Shown one piece after another: positions 55,294-64,000 of a DNA stretch of 64,000 bases. The position numbers and the translations under genes were made by a program. Position 1 is the stretch's first letter. Each line of letters opens with the position of its first letter. The notes below the pieces were generated by a model that was not told the origin of the DNA, searched no databases, and saw only the letters and a list, made by a program, of their open reading frames with translations. The stretch covers positions 1,116,001 through 1,180,000 of the forward strand of contig WOFQ01000001.1 of NCBI GenBank assembly GCA_012184525.1, in the 5' to 3' direction. Source of the DNA: Xenoacremonium recifei (taxonomy: Eukaryota; Ascomycota; Sordariomycetes; Hypocreales; Nectriaceae).

Positions 55294-55608
55294 GTGGCAA
55301 TGCTGACGGGATTACAGTGTCGCTGCAAAATCCTCACGAATCGAAGTCCCTGTCATCGGTGTGGACATTATCCATGTGATTATTGCGATTGGTATGATGA
55401 TTCCGTAGAGAACTACGGCTTGAATCATCTCTTCGACATCGGACATGACGACTCGAGCGAGGAACATGAGAATACTGGATTTCAGACGGACGTGGGCTCT
55501 TCTAAATCTCCCTCATCGGTTGACACAATTGGCAAAGTAAACCCTTGTGTGATGGTGCAACCTATTGGATGCACTTCCCTCTCCCGGAAGGGGATTCCGG
55601 ATTTGTAG
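55294..55608 (+). CDS. Small Cys-rich ORF, zinc-finger-like (uncertain)
   Basis: 104 codons from MAMLTGLQCRCKILTNR to SRKGIPDL. The first 35 residues carry CRC, CHRC, CDYC spacings (PCHRCGHYPCDYCDWY) that look like a metal-binding knuckle. The rest is acidic and Ser-rich. It faces the 3' end of the NLR gene at 55661. No family is recognised. It may be a fragment or a final exon of a larger gene. Confidence 0.35.
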   Translation: MAMLTGLQCRCKILTNRSPCHRCGHYPCDYCDWYDDSVENYGLNHLFDIGHDDSSEEHENTGFQTDVGSSKSPSSVDTIGKVNPCVMVQPIGCTSLSRKGIPDL

Positions 55609-55660
55609 AGTATCTAGAGATAAAACGACAAATAAAGATGTGGGTTGCTATCAAATCATG

Positions 55661-58600
55661 CTACATCAAACCTATTCTCTTGGCTTGAAATATTAGTAAG
55701 GCAAACACCAAAACGACCACCGCAATAAAGACCCCAATCTGTGACCTGCGGCGTCTCATTTGTGTCATCTTCACCTGCTCTTCGCATTTCTTCCGGGCTG
55801 TAACTCTGAGCGGATCTTCCAGGTCTAGGGTCTTCTCGGAGATATCGTTTGCCTGTCGGTAGGCTTCCAAAGCTTGGTCTCCTCTCCCTAAAAGCTCTAG
55901 AGTGTCACCCTTCCCAAGCCAGGTCTTCAAGGCATCTTTTCCGTTGGCCATTTCCTGTTCTTCGTAGATAGCCAGCGCTTTGTCGTAGTTGACCAAGGCT
56001 TCGCTTAGCCTTGAACAGTGTCGTAAACTCTCGGCAACGTTCCAAACCGCAGATACGGTGAAGTTTTCCGAGTCTTCGCCAAGCTCCTCAAGAGCCCGGA
56101 GAGCGTCTGCAGTTAAATCCAGACCTTCCTTCTGTCCTATCATTACCATCGCTTTCCCCAGCATACTTCGCGCCATGTGAAGCCGTGCTGGCTGTTCCCG
56201 CACCGAAATGACTTCACGGAGCGTCTTGATGGATTCTTCGTACTCTCCGATTTCCATCAGCAACTCCGCCATATTCTGCTTGGTATCCACCAGTTCAGGA
56301 CACTTCACATCAGGGTCGTCCCCGTACCCACGAATCGCCTCCTGGTAGTACTCTCTGGCCTTTTCGTACAGTTCCTGATCGTGATATACCTCGGCCTTCA
56401 TTTCGACGGTGCTCAACGTATCCTTATGCGTCGGGCCTAATTCCCTAGCTCGCCACTCATAAATTCGATCCAGTGTTTCCAGGGCCTCGTCATATTTGCC
56501 CTCATCTATCAGGTCGTACGACAGTTCCGATAGACTTGTCATGACGGAGGGATGATCGGGGCCAAGCAGAGCAATGCTTCCTTCGAGTGCGATTTGGCGG
56601 AATTCCCGAGCCTTTTCGGTTTCACCCAAGCGGCTGTAGGTAGCGCACAAATTGTGTGCGATATCCAGTGTTGTCAGACTTTTGATTCCGAGTACTGCAT
56701 GTGCCGTCTGATAGGCATCTTCAAACCACTTGAGTGCTTTACTGTACTGTCCGCCATTCTGCAACCGAGTACCGACATAATTCTTGAATGAGATCGTAGA
56801 TCCATTATTGTACCTGATGAGTCTGTGGATGATGGGAAATGCTCCGACAGATAAGTTGCCAATGTCCGTGGTTGAATCCGTGGTTTCGGTATTGAGTGCA
56901 GGCGCCTCTTGCTGGAGCGCACGTACTGCGTTAGAGAAAAGCTGCTCTGCCTGCTGATGTTTCCCCAGGACCTTGAGGACCTCAACTAGGTTTGTAAGAA
57001 GCCTCCAAGTCATGGGATGTTCATAACCGTGATCTCTGGTGGCTATTTCTAAGCCTTCCGAATAACACTCGTTTGCCCTTTCGTATTTCATCAAGCTGTT
57101 GTAAACCAGCCCCATTCCGTTGAGAAGATGAGCCATTCTGTCTTGCTCATACTCCGTATAATCACCCAGTGTAGATTTGATTCCGTCATATGTTTCAATA
57201 TACAATTTGAGCGATTCCTTTGTCTTGCCTTGGGAAAACAACGTGGCCGCCTTGTAGCCAAGAGTGTCGAGTGCCAGATGGCTCTTCTCCCCAAACCTGG
57301 CCTTCGCTAGATCATAAGCCTTGTCATAGCATCTCAAGGCTTCGTCAAACTTTGACAGCCCTTGGAGTGCCCTTCCTAATATGATGTAGCAAGTACCAAG
57401 CTCTTGGGTGGGCTCTGCTTTGTCCGCGTAGTAGTCGATACACTTCGTAATTCGCTTCTCGGATTCTGCATACAAGGATATTTCTGTGAGATGTTGACCA
57501 ATTTTCCATTTCAGAGTCATAGTCTTCTCGGGATTGACAGATTTGTTGGCGTCGCAGAACGACTCAATCGATTGCGCGTGTGAGACAACAATTGACCCCT
57601 GGGCTCTGCTTTGCATGGTATTCTGAGACTTTGACTCGAATGCATCCAAGATGAGGTCAATGCCGACGTCTGCAATGGCAGCCTTATCCTCAATTTTTGT
57701 TCGAGCCCATAAGATGACCAACGAATGTAATTGATATGCTCGATTTTCGTCCTCTCCATAGACATTGACGAAAGCAAGTGAGCAGAGGAGAGACAGTGCC
57801 TGATCGATGTCATCTTCCGAAGTCCCACCAAGTCCTGCCAAGTGTTGCAATGATAGTAAAGTCCTTGAGACTGGTTCCGATGAGAGAAGGGAGAGGACGT
57901 GGAGTAGCCTCAAAGCAAATCCGTTTGTCGTAATAAGGGGCTTGTATGACATATCCCATGTCTCCAGGACTGAAAGCTCCTGCATTTCCTTGCTATGGAT
58001 TCCCCGTGAAGACTTGGGGAGCAGGCTTTGCAAGTTGGTACGATCAGAATGTTCGCTGATTCCTTCTTTGAGCTTCGAGGCATATCTTCTGACGGACATT
58101 GAGTGGTATCGTATATAAGCAAATGCTTGGATGATCGCCAGAGGAAGACCGCCGAGGATAGTGACCAGATCTATCACTTCTGACTCTTGTTTCACCAGGT
58201 TCGGCATGGATGCTCCGAGTTTGAAGAACAGAGACGCTGCTTCTTCCGGCATCATTGAATGGATGTGAATATCGTTACCAGCCCCGGCGAGGTTCATTGC
58301 AATATCTCTGTCAGGTGTTGTAAAGATGAGGCAGCCTCGATTCATAGGAAGTCCGCCTGGGATACTGTCCAAATTCTCAACGTTGTCGACAATGAGGATC
58401 CAGCGACCTGACTTCTCCGAATTGAGCCAGTCACAGATTACGAGGAAATCGCTGCCTTCCGCTCCAGTTGATAGGCCTATCTTCTCGCTAATTGTCAAGA
58501 AAGACGCATTGAAAAGGTCAAGACTAGATCCCTGAGCCCAAAACACGTTGAATCGGTTTCTGGAGCGGTAGGCTAATTCGACGGCAATGTCGGTCTTTCC

Positions 58601-59818
58601 GACTCCTCCAAGTCCGTATAATGCGGCCTTCGTTTGTCCCCCGCCTTGACTTTCAGCAATTGTCTCGAGTTGATCTAGGATCGTGTTCCTCCCGACGAAA
58701 TTCATATTTCGAGCCCGAGGGACGTGAAATATTGTTGAGGCTTTTGCATTTCTTTTTGAGATTACCTCGTGTGCATTGACACAAATACTGCGAATCTGGC
58801 TTTGGAGCAGCTTGTAGTAGCCGTCGTCCGGATCATCGAACTTGTTGATCTCGAAGTGGTTCAATCCGAGGCCGAATCTTTCAACACCATCTAGAGAGGC
58901 CGAATGCTGGCCAACGAGGAGAGTCTATTTTGTAGTAAGCCAAGCGTGGATGAAAGGAGCAACTCAAGGAGTGGAACGAACGTTTACTTTCGGCATAAAT
59001 GGTATGGCCTTGCGAATCATACTGGACATGTCCGACATGCGCTGTTCATAGAAACAACAAAGAGGGATTCGGATTTCGTGACTTAACAAGCAGAAGTGGC
59101 TGACCATGTCGTCAAGAAAGGCGTTACCCTGTTTGAGGGTGTCTATCAGCTGCGATCGCTGGCCCAGATCGGCATACTCAACAATCCCAGCAAGCACTGA
59201 AGCAAGAGATTGGCTATGCGTGCCTCTGTGAGGGGTAGCAATAAAGATAACACCAGCTGTGTGATCTATCATGGATTTCGAGCGCTGCTTGGCAGAAAGT
59301 AATGCCTTTTCAATGACGATTCCGCCGAAGCAGTGTCCGATGAAGATGATGGGGCGGTTTGGGCATGCCTTGGTAATGTCAACCTGAGAAACGCTTCGTG
59401 CGAAAACCATTACTCACAGCTCGCTCCTGTTCAAGGGTCTCCAATAGGGTATCTGCAATGCCGGACAGCGTTTGAGATATGGTGTTTTGTCCGAGCCATT
59501 GCGATTCGTACGCAAAGCGCATGATTCTAGACTTAGGCACAGCGTTAGGTAGCATATCCTCGGCCTGCAGCCAGTTTTTGGATGTCTTCCATGACGTCCA
59601 GGTCGTGTCTGGGTTAGCACCGATCCCGTGGACTGCGACAATGCTAGAATCGCACTTCTCAGTGACGTTTCGTGGACGGGCTGGGAAATAACACCTACTC
59701 GACCAATGCGAGGTCTTGGTTCCCCTTCCAGAGGGTCTTCAATCCAACAATCTATCAGTTATTAGTAAACCACGTGCAGTCATATCTCTTATCCAATGGT
59801 CGTTCATACCGGAGACAT
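55661..59818 (-). CDS. SesB/NB-ARC/TPR NLR-like receptor with C-terminal TM
   Basis: Minus-strand exons 59810-59818, 59699-59751, 59418-59643, 58988-59383 and 55661-58924, giving 1315 residues. All joins are in phase; the first 9-base exon is tentative. Residues ~20-210 are an alpha/beta-hydrolase of SesB type: LVDIVAVHGIGANPDTTWTS, nucleophile elbow FIGHCFGGIV, then GVIFIATPHRGTHSQSLA. The elbow has Cys where Ser is usual. NB-ARC at ~270-520: P-loop ALYGLGGVGKTDIAVEL, Walker B WILIVDNVEN, GGLPLAI. About ten TPR units follow (~700-1270; e.g. ALRCYDKAYDLAKARFGEKS). The end is one hydrophobic segment (IGVFIAVVVLVFALLIFQ) before KRIGLM. Fungal NLRs act in allorecognition and immunity-type cell death. 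The C-terminal membrane anchor is unusual. Confidence 0.9.
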
Positions 59819-60889
59819 TTTGTTTGAAAGGCGTCGGCAAAAGGCAAGAATAAGGGATAAAATCGAGGCAAAAGAGGAACGCGGGGGAATTGGTTACCAG
59901 CTCCAGGCACCCTTTCTTATCCTACTCGTACAGTCACCAGCGACTGATGAGTTGGCCCCGGGGTGTCAGATCAACGGCAGGATGTGAGGTTCTGTACCTC
60001 ACCCCTTTAATCATACATTTGCTTCGTATTTCTGAGCTGAATAAAATAAAACAGAGCCCAAGTAAATAAAAAGTGAGACGTGGTCGATTTATTTCGAGCG
60101 ATTTTTCGTCCATTCTCATCAGGAACTTGGTGGCTCATTGACCCCTATTGGGATGGATATTCTATCAGGGCTTGGACGCTTGGGGATTCATTATTATCAG
60201 CAATCCCGATCCAATCCTGTAATTTCTTTCAGGCGGGTCATTGCGACAAATATGAGTGCGGTATTGGCTGAGCACTTGTGAGGCTTTCTTCAAGCTCTCT
60301 GAGTGGCTTGAATACGAATTGAACGGATGTTTGGTTATTTGGGGGCCAAGTCTGGGGTGGGAGGACTGGAAGCCCAGGGTCGTTACGCCTACCAACTCAA
60401 TAAGGTAGGTAGCTTCTAACTGAGAAACGTGCATCCTGGCCACAGCAGCCTGCGGCTGAGCTCGCTTCAATGCAAGTATTCCCCCCAAAGAATGCCTTCT
60501 GCCTTCTGTAATAGCACCGTGTCAACCACTGCGCCTGTCATACTGTGAGGGCCGGCTCTCCTGGCCTGCCCATGGCCAAGACCAGCGAGCTTGGGCTTCA
60601 TCCTAGAGAGAAATTTTGTATGTACTCACGTCGAAAGGTGTATTTATGTGGCTAGCTAGACAATTCGAGCTCAAAGCGAATCTCACCTAACTACTTCTAG
60701 TGCAGCTCTCGACGCCCTACACGCCCTACAATGTAGTGCCACGCTTATCAATCTCCAGCTGTCCAAACTTCCCCCACTTCTGCTGCCCCTCACTATCCTC
60801 GGCAGACTTACACCTTGAAAGCCTCATAACTCAGCCTCCAGATTCTCTTCCCTCTTCGTTCGTCATCCTCGACCCGACCCGACTTCACC
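59819..60889. other. Intergenic region
   Basis: Divergent promoter space of the NLR gene (-) and the GST gene (+). No supported gene. Confidence 0.4.
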
Positions 60890-61771
60890 ATGGCTTCGAA
60901 CGGCTTTCTCCTCTATGATCTGGCCAGCAAGCCCCCGTCCACCACCTGGTCTCTCAACCCCTGGAAGAGTAAGCATTCAGACATGACCCCTCCACTTTCA
61001 CTGCCCCTCACTATTAACACCATCAAGCTCGCCTCCTTCTAAACTTCAAAGGTCTAGACTACACTACCAAATGGGTGAGTCGCATTTCTTACACTTCTGA
61101 GTATACTTACTGACTGCTTCCAGCTCGAGTACCCTGAACTCAAGCCCACTCTGGAACCTCAGTGAGTCTCCCCTCTCGTCTTCTCATGACGCCCTCTGAC
61201 CACAACCAGCTCTCCTTGCAACCCCTCAACCGGAACCTGGACCAGTCCCACCCTCAAGTTCCCCGATGGCAGCTACGTGATGGACTCCCGCAGGATCGTC
61301 GAGCGCATTGAGAAAGAATACCCAGAGCCCTCGGTCCACCTCGACTCGCCCGTCCTCCTCAAGCTCGAGGACCTGGTCGCTAAGCTGATGCCCAACCTGC
61401 GCCCCCTCTTCATCCCTATGGTGCCGCGCAAGATCCTCAACGATGCCAGTCTCGAGTACTGGTACACCACGCGCCAAAAGTCGGTCGGCATGCCCGTTGA
61501 TCAGTATGAGCGCGAGAAAGGTGGTAAGATTGCCTGGGACGCCACGCAGCCGTTGCTACGCGAGGTCGAAACTCTGCTTCGGGAGAACTCCGAGGGGCCC
61601 TTCTTCCTTGGCAAGACTATCAGCTATGCCGATTTCGTGTGGGTTGGTCTCTTGATCTTTTTTGAGCGCAATGACTTGCTGGATGGGCTTTACAAGATCA
61701 GCAGCGATGCGCAGCTGCACAGGGATTTGCTTGAGGCGACGGCCCCCTACTCCGCGAGGAATGACCATTAA
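60890..61771 (+). CDS. Glutathione S-transferase-like protein
   Basis: Four exons: 60890-60968, 61028-61074, 61124-61161 and 61210-61771. All junctions are in phase, giving 241 residues. The N-terminal thioredoxin-type GST domain starts MASNGFLLYDLASKPPSTTW, with NPWKTRLLLNFKGLDYTTKW and LEYPELKPTLEP. The substrate-site phrase LKFPDGSYVMDSRRIVERIE matches the P-D-G-x(n)-V-x-(D/E)-S glutathione-binding element. The helical C-terminal domain contains LLRENSEGPFFLGKTISYAD. This is a Ure2/EF1Bγ-like fungal GST branch that includes secondary-metabolism enzymes. The substrate is unknown. It is convergent with the deaminase-like gene. Confidence 0.88.
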
Positions 61772-61916
61772 CATCATGTTTATGACAATACCGAAGTAGA
61801 CTAGACCTCAAGATTTTGATTTAAAAGTCATGGCTAAATGACGAAAACATGACGAGACAATCCTGGCTTACTTGATGGAAGGACCTGTGTTGCTTTGCTG
61901 TGGGAAGGTGGTTGAC

Positions 61917-63689
61917 TCAAGACAACTTGGCTCCACCTTCCTCATCCTCATCATCTTCATCATCAGAAACGACTTCAGGCTTCTTCCCTTTTCCAACTTG
62001 TTCTTCTCCTCTCCATACCTCCACAAACTCCTCACTCAGAGGACTAGAACTGTCGACTTCATTCAAACTCATCCCTGTCCCGAACCGATCTCCCAACTCC
62101 TCGATCGCACTGGTTGTCTGAAGATCTGTCTGTCTTGCCGATGCTAGCGAGTACGAATTCGAATCGTGTCGCTTCCAAGGCGCATGCTTATCATCCATGA
62201 GCTGGAATGCATCGTCGCGGAGTCTTGAAACCATATACTCCATGATTTCCTGTCGTTGCTCCAAGCCTGTAGACCCGTTCGCCCCGACGACATCTGGAAA
62301 CCTCCAATTTGGGTACAAGTTCCCATGTGAAGGGCGTGCCTCAATTCGGCTTGGGTGTGCGTCGAAGTAATACGAGCAGAGCTTACAAGTGGGTTTACTG
62401 CTCGAAATATATCGCAGCCCTAAAAAGAAGCTGACAGGCTCAGTGTGCAGCTTGGCTAGTACCCATTCAAGAACCAATATTTCTGCATGCACATAGGGTT
62501 TGAAGCCACTTCTCTGGTACTGGTCCTTGATTCGGTCGTCCAGGCCTAGAGGTTGAAGTTCCTCAGCGATGGCTTGGTACCGGTCTTTCTTGTCTAAATC
62601 CCCAGTCATGCGGCCTATAATGCTGGATGCGCTCTCGCTCCTCTTTCCCAATGGCCTACGACAAGCGTGACTAGAAGGCACGCAGACGATGTCAGGCTCA
62701 TGGAATAATTCAGGCCATTCTTGAGCGGCGTCCATCAACTCGGTCACGGCTTTCTCATAGGAATGAAGCCGGGACAAACTATGCCGCAGCTCAGACCAGC
62801 ATTCGAGACTCGGCGATCCAAGCATTCGGCGACCCTTGCGAGCGCGGTCATTGATGGTTTGAGTAATCCCCATGCGCGGAGTAAAGGATGTCTTGATTGC
62901 TTTGAGTGCAGGAATGCACGAGTCAAGATCTTGAGAAAAGTCAGATATAAGGTACAAGTGTTCAGAGTCGGGAAACTTACAATCTAAATCTCCTCCTTTG
63001 CTGAAATCGAATTTCGCAAGGGAATCTCTCAAGCTCGATAAGGCAGACGCGACATTGGCATCTGCATCACCTTGTTAACTTTAGTATCTCAGGAGGTCTC
63101 GCTAAAGTTCAACAGCTACTTACTCTGAGAGTCGGCCGATCCATGACACGCCTTCAAACACATTTCAGCACTTTCGCAGAGGACTTTAAAGTAAAGTTCG
63201 ATCCTCGGACGATTCCATGCTAACACGAGACGATGCATCTCGCCATGGACCTTATCCCTTGAAGGCTGATCTAACTCGCTCACGCCCGCAAGCTTATCCA
63301 ATAGAGTGGTCACAAAGTCGACCATTTCCTGCCGGGCTATTTCGGTCACCTGGTTACAGCCACAGACGTACATGATACCCTCGCTATACTCCAGGACGGC
63401 GAACGACGTGACTGTGGTGCCACCCTTCTCCCGGTCACAGACATTTGATAGACGGCACAAGAACGACTTGAAGTGATCGGTCTCGCTGGTCACAGTATCC
63501 AGAGTCTCGAGGTACGCGTTGCCTTGGTCAATTTGGCTGAGGTGGATGTCTGTGAGGGCTTTCCCAAGGACGATCGGCTCGTAGAAACGGCGGAGAGCCT
63601 TCCCAGTCAGAGGTATCGCGCCTAGTTGAAGATGCCAGCGGTCAGCACGTGGGATCAATAAAGGGATGGGTCCCGTCACTCTTACACAT
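61917..63689 (-). CDS. OTT_1508-type deaminase-like protein
   Basis: Exons 63686-63689, 63124-63621, 62981-63070 and 61917-62929, in phase, giving 534 residues. The 4-base first exon is tentative. The N-terminal half is helical (FYEPIVLGKALTDIHLSQI). The C-terminal half holds a deaminase-type core: FKPYVHAEILVLEWVL with HAE (62481-62489, residue ~345), then SSKPTCKLCSYYFDAHPS with CxxC (62376-62387), then RPSHGNLYPNWRFPDV. The H-A-E...C-x-x-C pattern is the zinc/catalytic signature of the cytidine deaminase fold, and the surrounding text matches the fungal OTT_1508-like deaminase family, predicted from sequence and unproven. The tail is acidic (DDEDDEDEEGG). Substrate unknown. Confidence 0.8.
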
Positions 63690-64000
63690 GTTTAACGTAT
63701 AGTTTGATCTTCTCTAGTCGAGCTTGGCCGGGATATTTCCCACTAAAATGAGTAAGTCAAATCCAATGCGTGTTCAAGGCAACGAGCTAAGTTCAGCAGC
63801 AGATGGAGGACACCGAACCCTCTCTTTTAAAAACACTTCAATGCGCTCTCATTCTCATTTCCACTCCCCTCTCTTCTCTTTTCCACTCTGCCTTCGCGGC
63901 CCAACAGATGGCTGAGCAAGAACATCATCGAAGGACGCCGAACCAACAACTCGCATGTTCCGGGAGGCCCACCATGCAACTACCAGGAGGCCGACCACAC
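63690..64000. other. Intergenic region at window end
   Basis: Upstream region of the deaminase-like gene. No supported gene. Confidence 0.4.

Overview
This window is nuclear DNA from a filamentous ascomycete (Pezizomycotina). The gene content fits Sordariomycetes best, but the exact order cannot be fixed from the sequence alone. The evidence is: short introns of about 45-75 nt with GTRAGT-type donors; two Zn(II)2Cys6 transcription factors; Het-C; a SesB/NB-ARC/TPR NLR; a secreted L-amino-acid oxidase; and dispersed (non-rDNA) 5S rRNA genes. All coordinates come from reading frames and splice sites by eye. Several genes below (the Ino4-like bHLH, SmG, and many small exons) only appear after splicing.

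Layout. 1-12 kb: the 3' part of het-c (+); two tandem, sequence-divergent 5S rRNA genes (-); an F-box protein (+); a gene-poor 3.1 kb; a PA/TM/RING-type protein (+); and a two-TM membrane protein (-). 13-20 kb: a coiled-coil orphan gene cut by an in-frame TGA (-); a zinc-cluster transcription factor whose 3' end cannot be closed cleanly (-); PEX2 (+); and an Ino4-like bHLH (-). 21-29 kb is housekeeping: a Maf nucleotide pyrophosphatase (-) divergent from an RSC4-like tandem bromodomain protein (+), a mitochondrial membrane protein (-), and a Voa1/DUF3844-like ER protein (+). 30-38 kb: a complete five-exon zinc-cluster factor (+), 4.1 kb with no recognisable gene, and a seven-exon single-TM protein of unknown function (+).

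39-53 kb: an arginyl-tRNA synthetase-like protein that lacks both class I signature motifs (+) is convergent with a secreted L-amino-acid oxidase (-). Then come a CX5R rhodanese/Cdc25-type protein (+); the spliceosomal pair SmG (-) and NTR2 (+), which share a 205 bp promoter; a cytochrome P450 (-); and an intronless EthA-like flavin monooxygenase (-).

53-64 kb looks like an accessory, immunity-like block: a two-TM DUF6601-like protein (-), a small Cys-rich ORF (+), a SesB-NB-ARC-TPR NLR with a Cys at the esterase nucleophile position and a C-terminal membrane anchor (-), a glutathione S-transferase-like gene (+), and an OTT_1508-type deaminase-like gene (-).

The strongest candidates for something new are the catalytically degenerate ArgRS paralogue beside the amino-acid oxidase, the tail-anchored SesB NLR, the deaminase-like gene, and the two 5S isotypes whose differences are largely compensatory base-pair changes.
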